Below, one piece after another: positions 22,136-40,700 of a stretch of DNA of 64,000 nt. Each line of letters begins with the position of its first letter. Within the stretch, counting starts at the first letter, position 1. Where the stretch lies: NCBI GenBank assembly GCA_038025085.1, contig CM076151.1, positions 13,242,501-13,306,500 of the forward strand, in the 5' to 3' direction. The notes beneath the pieces were generated by a model. That model searched no databases and was not told where the DNA came from. It worked only from the letters and a program-made list of their open reading frames with translations. The translations under genes were made by a program, and so were the position numbers. The DNA comes from Tetragonia tetragonoides. Lineage: Eukaryota; Streptophyta; Magnoliopsida; Caryophyllales; Aizoaceae.

Positions 22136-24300
22136 TCAAAAGCAATATTTTGCAGAAACAATTTGGGCAGGAATTAGCAAGTGTCGACTTGGCTAATTAT
22201 ATTTTCAAAGATCTCTGTCCATTTGAGCTGACCTTCATTGAGTTTGAGTTTTCTTCTTTTTCAAGTTCAATCGGCAACTATGAATTAAAACGTTATCCCT
22301 CAAAATTTTTACGTATAGGCTATAGGGGCAGGTAGACTAGGGACATATAGTACGCTGTCGTTGGCGGTTAATCATCCAACACGTAACTTTGTTACTGTGG
22401 ATTGTTGGAATTAATGCCTTGAAGACTTCTGGTTGCACTAGGTTACGTTATCGTAGGTAGTGTTACAGTTGGCTACGGGCTCATTATTAATCCCGTTTGT
22501 AATCTCTTTCAACAAATAGTTAAATATTCTTGTTCTTCCCGTGGTTTTTCCACGTAAATCTATGTCTTGTTCCCTATTTTGTTATTCTTAATATTATTAT
22601 TCTGCATTAGTTGTCGTGAATCAATCTCTCATGTGATTAAGTAGGAATCAAGCGATTCCGTTATGACATGGATGATAAAGAAGGGTTGATTAACACGTGG
22701 AATACTCAAAACTTAAATAACTTGCCATTTTATGAACCAAAATTGCGACATCGAATTCAACAGAGATGGGGTGAACCTTCACTTCTCTGAGGATATAGTG
22801 GCGGTTATTCAACAATCTAATGTGATTTTTGTGGCAATTGAATTCAAAACGAAACAGAATATTTGACCACTGTGAGCATATGGTGAAGCTTATAAGGGAT
22901 TTAGCGGTGGCGCCAAAGTTCATCGTAGACAAATCTACAGTTTCGTTTAGCCAGAGAAACAGAATCGTTGAGCTATTGCAAGGAGGAGTTGCAACACATT
23001 TGGTCTACTCTAACCCCGAGTTCTTCAGCCAAAGGTACAACTATCAACACTCTTATAGGTGCCCAACGATTAGTTGTTTATGGTAGAAAAACCGATGGTG
23101 CCAACACTAGATGGCTAAACCAATTATATTTTTGGGTTACTAACCAGAACAAAATTTGAAATCACACAGGATAACTTTAGGGCAGGAGAGTTTGGAAAAA
23201 TCATTAGTAATGCACTTTTAGAGGGTTATGGCTGTTATGACAATATAGGTTCAACATTTGCCGATAGTTGAGAATCCTTAATATAGATCCAAGACTGGGA
23301 AGGAACTTTCCGGATCCCAATGTTGCGATCGGAGGACCCTCTTTGCAAAGAGATATAGCCTATATATGGCTGATGAGCACAATATGAGTCCAATTTCCAA
23401 GCGGTTCAAGAATTTCATTGAGATAAACAAGAAACGTAAAGAAAATTTTATCAAAATGATGTTAGATTCTATGACATCTCTCAATGGAATTACTCTAATG
23501 ATACTCCTCAATTTGTTTTTGGACTTGTATATATAGAAAATACCATTATATATTAACAAGCAACTCATAAAAGGATGTTACACAGAACAGAACACTACTC
23601 CATTTTGCCCCAACTTGTTGGATCACGGACCATTGCGACTACTTGTTTCGTTGTCCAGTCAAAATCAAGATTAACATCCATTATATATTTCTTTGATGAG
23701 AAATTAAAGTAAGTTTTTCACTAGAAAAGACAAGGGGAAAGATAGCGAAGAAATTGACAAATCCAAAGGCAGAGTAAGAACTGAAACAAGTTTCTGTTAC
23801 ACATATAGCAATACCGATAATATCTATAACTTTTAGGGGTGCTAGCATGTTCTTAAAGCAAAAAAAAAAAAAAAAAAAAATTGTTTGTTTTGTGGCCTGG
23901 CCTGGGTTGTATAAATGCATTTAAATACAATGAGAAAATCATGAACGACAATTACCTTCTATGTTTCTCAGACTCAAGAATTTGAAAATCGGGTTGAATT
24001 CGAGTGAGCGAGGATCGGATCATTGAGCTCGCCAATTTTAAGGATATTTGTCTTGTTTTATTGCTGCTTTGAAGTGTCCAAGTGTTATTTCGTACTCTGG
24101 GGTCCGAGTATTCGATATGGGTACTTCAATCTGTTGAAATGAAGAGTGCGAGAATCATATATATTCCAGCTATATAAGGAAGAAGGTATGGGAAAGTATT
24201 GGAAGAATGGGGGGGAGGGAATTGAAGCCAACTTTTTGTTTTCCTTTTCCACTCTCTCCTTTTTGGATGGCCAAGATAAAGAAAAACTCTATTCCTCCTA
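22136..24300. other. Intergenic region with a possible LTR relic
   Basis: 22403-22610 resembles a Ty1/copia LTR: it starts TGTTGGAATTAATG and contains CCGTGGTTTTTCCACGTAAA, a motif common near copia LTR ends. I found no primer-binding site and no gag-pol domain. The broken frames at 22690-23568 are not recognisable. A poly-A run occurs at 23861-23880. Confidence 0.3.
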
Positions 24301-24325
24301 ATAAAAAGATAATTAAGAGGCTATC

Positions 24326-27300
24326 CTATGAGGCAGTATTGGCCTCTTCATCAGGCTTAGGGGCAGTCCAATACAACTTCACTGCAAATAGAAGTTTCTC
24401 CCTTTGAAGGGGTCCATCCTCATGGTCTACAATTTGGCTATCCCATCTCAACGCATCTGTTATTCTCTTTATCTTTACCAAATTATCAACGTCGTCTCTG
24501 AATATCACACTTCCTTCTGGCCTTAAGATCCTGTCCATCTCTAGCAAAATATCATCCATCTCACATCTGCAAAACATGTACGAATTTACAATGAGCACAT
24601 ATGCATGATTGACCTTCAAGGGTACGTCTTCAAGAATTAGACGCGCGCACACATATATTGGGAGAAAGGGTAACTGAACCTAGAATGAAATCGAACACTC
24701 ATGGCAAGCGACATCTATTGACATATGGGTTAACATGTCATGACTTGATGTACCTTGCCATTGTGAATGGATGTTGTCCAACTAGAATTGTAACTTGGCC
24801 ATAGCAAGTTACAATCTTTGTCGCTAATTAATTTGCATACATATTTCATAACGTACACTTTACTCGATTTTTAACTATTAGGCTGGGAGTGCATAATTAG
24901 CACAGGATCACTAAAACTAAGATTAATGTTGGAATATATAACTGCAAAAACAGATTTTGGGTCAGGAAAACTCAAGAGTATATGATTTGAATTACCTGCC
25001 CTTGTAGAGCGTAAAAATTGAATCAGCATGAATGAGATCATATGTCCTTGGATAAGTAGACATTGCTTCACACCTGCAACAAAATATTACAAAACCATTA
25101 AGATTCAATTTACTGTGACAGTCCAATGTAATATGAACTGAGGCTATAATTAAGGATTAAAAACATGAATTTGCACTCACCAACTCTGGTAAGTCCCAAT
25201 CAACCCCCTTTCATAAATCAGTCCAAGAGTGTTAACCTTCGATTCAACAGGAACCACATTCATGACCCAAAGTGGATCGTCGATCAAAGCTGCTGCAAAA
25301 CCACCAAGGTTCGCGTTCATATCTAGAAGGTTCCGGTATATTCCAGGCTGCCCAAGTTGGTTGTTCACTGTCTTATAGTATGAAACTCTTCTCTTCCACA
25401 TCTTTATGTCTTGTTGAAACAACTCTGGTGTTACTTCCTTCACTGATCTACTGCTAATCCTTGGTGGAATTGCATTCAACCTTTCTGGCCATTTTGCCAA
25501 TTGCCCTCCACCAGCTGTTTCTTGGTCCTCTTGGACTTCTGGTAAAAGAGTGAGACATGTCTCCACTTTTGTGTACCTAGACACATTATTGGTTAGACAC
25601 TATTGTTGTTGATGCATGCAAACATTTAAAGGGGAGTACTTGACTACTTGTAGATGTTTACATAATCAAATTAAATCACATTTCCATGTCAAATTATTGC
25701 TAGACATGAATTTATATATACAATCAAACTTTTTCATAAAATTTTCCATGGTAAGTATATAAGAGCATATTCAATGTCAAGTGACTTAAAAATTGAAACG
25801 ACAATGACTTATATGGTTTTTGTTGTTGTCTACTATAGATTCTAATTCAACGGTGAGCATATAGTGTTGGAGTGCGGACGGTCATATCACATACGACTAT
25901 ACGAGTATCATAGTGTTAGAAGATATTTCTTTGATACAGCAAACTATAATTTTTTTTCCCTTTTTTAATTTTATTTTTATCTCTTCTTTTCAATTACTCT
26001 TATGTTCTATTTTGGGGATGGGGGAAAGTTAGTACATACTGTGAATGTTGTCAGTCAGACACTAATTTATGAGCAATGAGAGGGATAGAAGGACAACCAG
26101 GCCAAATCAGGATCCTGAGCAGGACAGAAAGGTGGGCTTGGGTTAACTTTTCTGCTCTTTTTGCAATAGATGTGATTAATTGGTTTCTGCCAAATAGAAA
26201 TATCATCCTTCTCAATCACTTTCTTCCAACAAAGGCTTTTAGCTACATTCTCAATTCTAGTTTGCTCTGCATTCAAGTCTTCCCTGCTCCTCTGCCACCC
26301 TTGCCAGTACTTTCTCCACCGGATTGGGGGACCCGATAGGATCCAGTACCCGCCCGGTCGTAGCACTCGATCAACCTCCATTAAGTAAACTCCATCTGCT
26401 CAAATATTATTTGAATACACAAAAAACTTGACTAGGAAATCCAGCAATTATATTACTGATAAGTTTATGTTCAAGCAATAATCGAAGTATTACCTTCATT
26501 CATTATGGATTAGTGTCAATATGTCCGAGTAAAGATTTGTTGCAGTTTAACCAAAACATCATTTGATAATAATCCAACTTTTATTATTATTACTAGTGTA
26601 GAAAAGTTGATTAAATTGTTATGACCTTCATGTTGAGTTTACTTGAAAATGTTACCTAAGCATACATACTACTAAGTACTAAGACACATGTTTATCAGAT
26701 GATTTGTTTACTTGTCAATAACGTGGAAAGGGGGAAATTACCATATTGGTCCCAAGGGATAAGACAACGGGAGCAATGAGCCATGTCAAAAGCCCTTGAC
26801 GGGTAAGGGAGTCGTTTGGTAGCCATGACACCAATTAAAGCAGGGACTCCACGTTCTAGGGCGAATTGAACCTGGGCTTCATGGGTATCCCTTGGTGCAA
26901 AGGACACTGTCAATATGTTTCTAGATAGAAGATATGCCCCAAAACTTGCTACCTGCATATAATAAGAACATTGATCAGGAAATTAAGCAAGATAATCATT
27001 AGCTGCTACTTAGTTAACTGCATCCATTAGTTTACCGAGGAATCCAGGCTTCATGAGACGTTTATGCAGATTCATGAACCCTCCTCATGAGGTCGTCTCA
27101 TAAAAGAACTACAACTCATTCTGCACTACTATGAGCCGCTCTATTAATAACAAAAAGATTCATGTTCACTAGCTAATGTCCTCATCACATTAAATTATTG
27201 TATTTCTTATACTTAATAAAGACCACTTAGTATTTATGTTTAGCAATCCCCTCACCAAGACATGCTCGAACTCGTGATCACTAGATTCAGAGGGAGGTTA

Positions 27301-28527
27301 CTAATCACCACTACTACAGTAACTAAAAAATTGATGTGAAAGCTGTATGGCTTACTTACCTAAACTACAACCAATGAAATTTTTTTTTTATTATTTTTTA
27401 TTTTTTATTTTTATACAGTTGATCCAGAAGTTGGTCCAAGTACCTCCCCTGACTCTGACCTTCCCCAGCACACCAAAACCTTAACCAAGATCAGACAGAT
27501 ACTATTCCCTTCTATAATTATTTCCTCTCATATGATTATGACAAAAACAATCAATCAAAATCCATTTCTTTCCAAAATGTGACCACTTCTTATCCAAATT
27601 CCCCCCAACCTTTCATCCAATAGGAACGCAGAAAAATGCCCATGGAAATCAAAATCCAACCAATCACGTACCCATCAAAGACAAATATACCAACAAATCA
27701 GAAATTTTTGGAAACTTCAAAATAATATCAAGAGAATTAAACTTATTACTTACCCCACAACCAGTATCAATGGCAGTCCTAATGGACCCACTCTTAAGGT
27801 CAATCAATTTGCCAATATCATCAATATAAGCATCAGCACCATGAGGGAACATAGTCCCTCCACCAGGGAACTTGAACCGGTCCCCTTCGAACCGGATCCA
27901 GTTCTGGTTCGCTTTCTCGACCGTTAAATGTTTATGTGGTACATTATCATACCAAGCATATTCTCTACTGATGGGCCATCTAAACGGGTTCTTATACCCG
28001 TATGGTGCAGGAACCCGGCACTTGAGTAGCTCATCCTTCTTTTGGGGACAGTGTCTTTCTCTGTACATTAACCGATCCCTCTTGAACTTGACTGACCTCT
28101 TAGGGTCCTCACATGGGGTGTACTCGCTGTACTTGGCCCCACAGGGCGGGTACAGTGGGAGTCCCTGGTCTGAGCCACCCTGCCACGTGGCGGAATCCTC
28201 GTCCGCTGCGTGGTGGGTGGCGAAGTCCAACGGCAGAGGGTTGCCCAAGCCAACAGGATTGTGCAACCCTGTGGCGTTGGCACTGGTGTGGCAGTTGTTG
28301 GTGTCGTCGGAGTTGGTGATGGACATGGCCGCGGAGCCACCAGTAGGGGCTCGGCTCTGGTTATAGGATCCTAGGAGGTAGAAGGTAGAGCATAGGAGGA
28401 TAGTGAGAACTAAGGAGCACATGTTAATGGGTTTTTTCCAGAAGGAAAGCCTTAGCATGCTGTTTGTGGTGGTAGATTTGGAGGTTGGGTGATAGGATGA
28501 TGAGTCTGATGAACTTCCCATCCCCAT
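24326..28527 (-). CDS. PMT-family probable methyltransferase (PMT15/16-like), 6 exons
   Basis: Exons 28527-27754, 26952-26742, 26395-26098, 25576-25181, 25073-24996 and 24566-24326 join in frame to 665 residues, usual for the family. The protein is a type II membrane protein: a short cytosolic tail, one transmembrane segment (about 36-55, [18 protein letters not shown]) and a lumenal putative S-adenosylmethionine-dependent methyltransferase region. Motifs include [24 protein letters not shown], the SAM-binding [57 protein letters not shown] and [13 protein letters not shown] followed by [18 protein letters not shown] (DUF248/QUA2-like) proteins sit in the Golgi and are linked to pectin methylation and cell adhesion. 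I chose ATG 28527 (GCCATGGGG); the open frame upstream lacks an ATG. The exact PMT number is a guess. Confidence 0.93.
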
Positions 28528-30737
28528 GGCTTGGTGAGTTTTGTTCTCACTCTCTTCTCCTGGAGACAATCTGGTTACATGAAAAATGGAGACTATTTAT
28601 TGGTAGGAAGAGATTGATATGAAGAATTGGGTTTTTTGTTTATTTATTTATTTATTTGGATGTGGGTATAATAATGTTTGTGAGATTATATTATGTGGGG
28701 AGGGTGGAGATTTGAGGGAAAACAGGTAATTTGAATATGCAGTTGATAATATATATACGCCGTATGGTGTATTCAGGTAAGGTTAAGTGGGGGGAGGTGA
28801 AAGTATGTATAGGCGTTGTTGAAAGGAAGGGATTCCTTTGACGGATGGATGACGAGATCGAATATCATTGGATCTGTCGTGACTAAAGGGTACCTCTCAA
28901 GTCTCAACACACCTCGAGTATATATGTCAAGAATTAATCTATGTATATACGTTGGTGCTCTCAAGGAGGTTCGAACCCATCTCTTGACTAACTTACGAGC
29001 GTATATGACAATATATGGCGGATTGTATTTTCTAATTAAAATTAGAGCAAATTACCTTCACCAGCCAAACAGTACCACATACTGTTGATCCATTTTAAAA
29101 CGTTCACTATCAATGATTGGTTGTAGTGCTTGCCTAGAAGAAGACTTGGAGCTTGCTGATATGAGTGGCAATTTAGATTCTAAAATTGTATGGAACAACT
29201 GGACATAGGGAGTCTTAGGGACAAGACGAATAGTCGAAGACAATTAAAGTCAATTTTAGGTCAGTTATTATTAGCATGTGGTATGAGGGCACCCACCTGA
29301 TTTGTTCTTCACACTTTTGAGAAAGATGAAATTTGGGGACTTTTCAACTTGTGTTTCAGTGCTTGTGCTTGTCTGATTAGTTTGGCTTCAGATCAGTGAC
29401 TGGAACCATCTGTTTTACTATTATTTGCATATGGTAATGATAATGTAACGTGCTAAACGCGTTACTCTGTAACTATATCTGGAAATTCCACTGCAATCAG
29501 TAACGTTGCAGTCTTGCAGGGCTGCTGATCTTGTATGACTTTTTCTAAGGTTTCGCATGGCATGTTTCTCTTTTTTTCGTTTTTCTAGGGGTAAGAAATA
29601 CGGATATTGTTCTTATTAATTTTGAAAATTACTAGCTGGGCAAGTATTGTACGTGTCTTATACAAGTTTTTGTGTTACTAGCTATCCAAAGAATCTGCGT
29701 AACCATATAAAATAGCAAACGCAAGCCGCGCCAAAGCTCAGACCAAGCCAAGCTTGAGTCTTATAATTTTTGGCTCGCTGAGCTTTGAGCTGACATAGTT
29801 TAGAACACTAGGCTGCTAGACATTACCAATGAGCCCGGCCTCAACTAATTTATGGCAGATGCCTGGAGGTTTCATTGATGTGAGGGGAGAGGGGAAGGAG
29901 CTGTTAAAGGGTTAATTTTTGTCATCTTTGAAATGTTTTAGGACTTTTTTAATGCATGATTGAGATCGATGTTAGCAACAATTTTAATAACTAAGATTGT
30001 GCCACATGCACTTAATTATAAGTTGATGTGCAAGATTAACTACAGAGCAACCAACCATAACAAAGTTAAATAAGAGAAAATTTAATCATGAAATTGCTTA
30101 AACAGCTATGGAGGAAAATATAATATTTTATCTAAGTTGAAAGTTCTCTACAATCACACAATGGAGTATTAAGCAATACTCAAGCTTATATGTGCTCTTT
30201 TATAAAGGCCATGCAGCAGACAAAATGAAAATTTTATGCTACTTCATATAAGAATTGTTCCGATACAGCCACTGGTAGGAGCAAACATACCCAGTCCTCC
30301 AATGAAAGGTTAGGGTTAGTGGTGTTACCTGGACCATAGATTTACATGCATCTCCCTAAAACACGAATCAGAAACTCGGATTATGAGAAGGGAAAAAAGA
30401 ATAGGCAATTACTAGAGATTGCGTGTGATACAACATACAACTCATACAATATAGACTCCTGGCTAGTGAAGGGGTGAAGACTTGTACACTAGTTGCATAA
30501 CGAATGAAAAAATTAAAAATCTGACAGCTTTAATCCGGAAGTATGCGTGCAGACTTGCAGGGTGCTAATCTACAATTGAACAGGATCAACCCAAATCGCT
30601 GATCATTCTAACTAGAGGTCGATCGCGAGCTATGAACAAAAGCCGAAAAAAGATCTCATCGTCATTGATACATTCTCGAGGATGTGTCACTCAAAATGGT
30701 GAAACAAAGGGTTGTTGGGCAGCACAAGTGAACACTC
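28528..30737. other. PMT upstream region and intergenic DNA
   Basis: Leader and promoter of the minus-strand PMT gene, then AT-rich sequence up to the end of the CPO gene. A TTTATTTATTTATTTAT run lies at 28638-28656. No other gene is supported. Confidence 0.4.
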
Positions 30738-35868
<5,131 letters not shown>

Positions 35869-36260
35869 TGTTGCTCGGCGAGGAGCTTGGAGGAGAGAGA
35901 AAGTGAGAGGAGAGAGATTGAGGTGTGAAAATGAAGTGTGGATTGGAAATCTGATTTTGTTTATTGGATTTTTCTTTTTTCTTTTTTTGAGAAGGTGGAT
36001 AAGCCCAATCGATGATATGGGCTATTGATGGAAAGAGAAAATCAGTGTGAGAGTGTGATCCAATGATTTGGTGAGGTTTGTTTCTTTTTAGAGTATGATT
36101 GACAACCCAATCCAAAATCTCTCAAATTATATGTGGGATTAACCCAAGGATTGTTATTTAAAATATCAAATAAAGGTGATAAAATAAAATTACAAATAAA
36201 GAAGAAAACTCAAATATTGGTTATTTTGTCTTAATGCACCAACATCCAATATCAAGTATA
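35869..36260 (-). promoter_or_regulatory. CPO leader and upstream region
   Basis: The pyrimidine-rich minus-strand stretch next to the ATG (about 35880-35930) is the likely leader. A frame at 35522-36115 that overlaps the CPO start in another phase is not a gene. No clear TATA box is seen. Confidence 0.4.
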
Positions 36261-36298
36261 ATCAGCTTCATATGCAATAATCTAAAATGTTAACATTA

Positions 36299-36990
36299 GA
36301 AAGAAATTGCCAGGGATTTCTTAGTTCTCACACATTTTTATCCAAATGTGTCAAAATCAAGTTCTTGATTTCTTTCAAAGTGTAATATATTAAAAAGGAA
36401 CAAGTGCCAGAAAAGATTTATTAAATATTTGAAATTTATAATATGAATGTAATCACAAGAGATTGATAGATTTGTTAAACTATTTGTTTTTGTAATTTAA
36501 AATCATACAAAATGTGAAGATCTCATTTAACTATGACAATAATTTAACTAATATTACCAATTCAGGGAAAAACTACTCATTCTTTATTTTTTATAAAAAT
36601 GGAAAACCATCAAAGCATTTGCTAGATTATTTCTTATTTGGACCTATCCAAAATTGGTTTCTTCAAATTTAACTTTCTTGGAACAAAACTACATTGAAAT
36701 GAACACTTTGAAGAAACATATAAACCAAGATTTTTCACTATTGCACTCTTGCTTAGTTTTTGGATGCATTTTATCCCTATCAATTCAAACAGAAAATATT
36801 AACTGAATTATATTTGCCAATTGTTTTACGTACTTTGATTTTTCTTGAATAACTTGTCCTCCAAAATTGCAACGAAAATTAGAAAAATAATAAATATGGA
36901 AGAATTAAAATAAGGCAAGTCAAATATTTTCAAACACGCCTATTTCATTCAGTAAGTGTACATATTGCTCTTAAGCGTGTTTAGTTAGCC
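36299..36990 (+). promoter_or_regulatory. Upstream region shared with the second response regulator
   Basis: Blocks of this stretch recur upstream of the paralogue in the same order. AAAAAGGAACAAGTGCCA (about 36392-36409) matches about 44954-44971, and CATCAAAGCATTTGCTAGAT (about 36608-36627) matches about 45182-45201. A related AAGAAATTGC segment precedes both. The tandem duplication therefore included the promoter. Confidence 0.7.
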
Positions 36991-36992
36991 GG

Positions 36993-37000
36993 TATAAATA
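36993..37000 (+). promoter_or_regulatory. TATA box of response regulator 1
   Basis: TATAAATA lies about 114 bases upstream of the ATG at 37107. Confidence 0.55.
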
Positions 37001-37106
37001 TAATACGTAGGTCGGCCTTCATTATTCGTCAAGGCTCTTGAAATATATCAAATCGAGGTAGATCCATATACATATATAGATACTTAGGCCTCTGCAAAGT
37101 GTTAAA

Positions 37107-37685
37107 ATGTATCAAAAAAGTAATGGCGGAAAACAACCAATGGGGTCATCAATTATTGAGAGTGTTATCAAAGTACGAATTTTGGTAGTAGATGATGACT
37201 CAACTTGTTTGACCCTCGTTGCAGGAATGCTTAAGTTGTTTGATTATGAAGGTAATTGATAAAACTCACATCTATGTATTTTTTCCTTCAAAACTTTATT
37301 TTAATAATTTTGTAATGTAAAAGCTCTTGTACATCTATTATTAAATCATGATGATAATTGGTTTTGTAAATGTTTTCTTCAGCGAAATTAATTTTTTAAA
37401 TCATTTATTATGCCTATTGCAAGAATCGCCCTATCATTTTGAATCTAAGAGATGAGTTTACTATGAAAAAGGTGTAGCATTCAATTCACACTTACTATAG
37501 TCGAGTTGTATCTATGATGTTGGTGTGTGCATGTTAGCATGTTAGCATGCGTTTGTCGATTTGCAAATTGAAATTTTGTGCGCTATTTGTATAACTTGCA
37601 TGTTTTTCTCCATTTATTGTGTGCTTAACTTAATTTGCAAATTTTGATGCGAAGAATATATGGATCTATATTTTAACTTGGATTG

Positions 37686-37751
<66 letters not shown>

Positions 37752-40700
37752 ATTTTTTTGGATAATTATTTAAAAAATTTCAAATTATTTTTATTTTAAT
37801 TTATTTATAGATCCCCTTAATTTTCCCAAGGAAAACCTTCTTCTATTTTAATAGTTCACCTCTTTCAAACTATGACATTAATCGATTTTATATGAAAAGT
37901 GTTATCAAATACCTTTTTATATTACTAATAAAGTTTTTGAAAATGAATAATAGAAGTGAGTGAAAAGAAAGATAATGCCAAGAGCCCTGAGAAATTAGAA
38001 AAAAAATAAATAAATAAAAAGCATACATGATTCATAATGTAAAATTAGGTTTAGCAAATTTTGATAACTGCTCATCTTTATAAATGTTGAACAAATATTC
38101 GATCCACTTATTTGAATCACAAAAAATTGATCATTATTACCTGATATACTTAAAGCGGATCGGATAAATGAATATCTGTATCCTAGTTTTGTTTAAACAT
38201 ATTTTTTCTTATTTTCAACCATGTTTTTGATTTTCAAACCTTGTAAATTGCATCAAATTCATCAACCAGTAGCTTAAATTGGAGAGCAGATTTTCTGTTG
38301 TTGTAAAATTAACAGCAGAGTGTTGTTCTCCAAACTTATACCCTTAGACTAGAGGGGGTGGTTTTTGAGGGTCTGGATCTTCTGCGGTACCGCAAAGGAC
38401 CAATCTCTGCTGTTTCCTTTGTAAATAGGGGTTTTTTGGGGTTTGGGGAGTTTGGGGAGGAGAGAGAAAGTGAGAAAAAGAAGGAGAGAGGACTGCAGAT
38501 GATCCACTCTCGGTTTTTGATTCTTGGATAGAGAGTTTGGGTTTTTCAAATTAAAAAACTAAGAGGAGAGAGATAGAGAGAGAAGGGGACAACCGAAGAA
38601 AAGAACAACAGAGGATCCATACTACTTAAATTGATTTTTTTTTTGAAAAGCTCTTAAATTGATAGTTGAAAATCAATGTTATACCCCTTAAAAATAATAA
38701 TTATCCCCATAACGTAATTCAATCACATACTTCCTGTAGAGTGCCTTGAGATATTTATAACTAATGGAGTTACTCCACCCATTGGCAAATAATTTTGGGT
38801 TGGAACCTCCTTTATGTTATAAGCCCGCGCACGTGTGACTGACCCAAAGTTGGCAAAGAGTGTCTTGAGATGTTTATAACTTAGGGAGTTATTCCACCCA
38901 TGGCCAATTAATTTTGGGTTGGAACGACCTCCACACTTCCTAACTCATACAACTACAGTATATATGTACACTTAATTAATTTAACAACTTTATCAATCTA
39001 CTAATATAAATGTTCTTTTTCCTGTATTAATTTGATGTCGCAGTTGCTACAGCACAAGATCCTCTACAAGCCTTGTCAACGCTGCGCAAGAATCATCAGT
39101 TATTTGACCTGGTCTTATCTGATGTACACATGCCATCTATGAATGGCCTTGAGCTTCAACATCAAGTTGAACAAGAGTTCCAAATCCCAGTGATTTGTAA
39201 GACTTCATTTGTCATTTTCAAACTTATATATGCATCCATTAATTTCTTTCAATTCAATTAACTAATCATTGGATCTATGACTAGATACGTTGTCATTATA
39301 TTTCAGTTATTATTGTTGGAAAATTCATTTGAATAAATAGGTCGAAAACGGAATTTCTGTCAATTTAACATACACTGTTATATGCAGTAATGTCGGCTGA
39401 TGACAAGATAGACACTGCGCTGCAAAGCCTTCAAAATGGGGCTGCACATTTCATTCTTAAGCCACCAACTATGCCTGACCTTAAGAATCTTTGGCAATTT
39501 GTAATTGCAAAAGGAAAGGGTAAAGGCCTTGCTATTTCACTTGAAAGGGTGGCAAAAAGTTGCTCTGGGACTTCGAAGCTAGGTAAGAACTTAATTGATG
39601 ATGATGATGATGATGATGAGATGTTCTCTATATCATCATTGTTCAATGAAGAGAAAATATGTCTGGACAATAATCATAAGCGCAAGCAGCTGATGATTAG
39701 AGAACAAGGAGACCATCAAGAGAGGATCGAATACAGACCTGCCCGTACTAATCCTAAAAAGTTGAAGCTCATTTGGACAACATCGTTACACAATAGGTTC
39801 TTGGAAGCAATAAAAGTTATAGGCATAGATAGTAAGTAAAAATTACTCTTACTAATTTACTTATCTACTAGCTACATCATCGGTACATTCACTAAACTAA
39901 CTGACATGTTTTTTGGGGTTATAATTGAATATTATTGAAGGAGCTGTTCCGAAAAAGATATTAGAGTTCATGAACGTTCCTGGATTAACGAGAGAAAATA
40001 TAGCTAGCCATTTGCAGGTATATACAATCGATATTTTTGAACAATGGGTTTTTTATGAGGCTGCCTCAACATGAGGCCACTTCTACAACCAAGACTGATA
40101 TCAGTATGACGTCAGGCTTGTTTGAGGTGCCTCATGCTAAGGCGGCATCATACAAGAATGATTGCCTTCTTTCTTACATTCATTTCTTTGTGGATCTAAT
40201 TAAATTTACATGTATTTCTATCTACATGTGGAAAGCTAGTTCAATTCTACTAATAGTCTATTTTGAAATTGCAGAAGTATCGAATCTATTTAAGAAAAAT
40301 TAGCGAAACAAGTGACTCAATCAAACATGGGATACCTCAAAATTGGAACGAAGTGCCCTTTAGATCATCCTTCTCATGGAGTCAATTCCCATCCTTGGCT
40401 GACAACAGCTTCCTGCTAAACAACATTGGCAACAAATTTTCGAGTGTGCAACAACAACAAGCCACGGCATTGGCAGGCACTAGTTATCAGAACAACATCA
40501 ACAACAACAACAGGGGACTTGTTAACAACTCTGCTCCTTTTGCAGGATCATCCCAAGGGTTAGACAACAACTTTGGCCAGCCAATGATAAACAATAATGC
40601 AAATGCTGTTTATGGGTCAAAATACATTCTAGAGAGCTCATTGTTGGATGAACAAAACTATGTTAATACTACTAATCCTAGTACTGACATTAACCAAGTT

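Noticed and set aside
22690..23568. Cluster of short frames on both strands as a possible gene
   Set aside because: The frames are broken many times, no domain is recognisable, and it could be decayed retroelement interior.
27872..28366. 164-codon plus-strand frame
   Set aside because: It is antisense to exon 1 of the PMT gene, whose protein is clearly recognisable.
28528..28569. Amino-terminal extension of the PMT protein (14 residues)
   Set aside because: It would need a TTG start; the first ATG in frame is at 28527.
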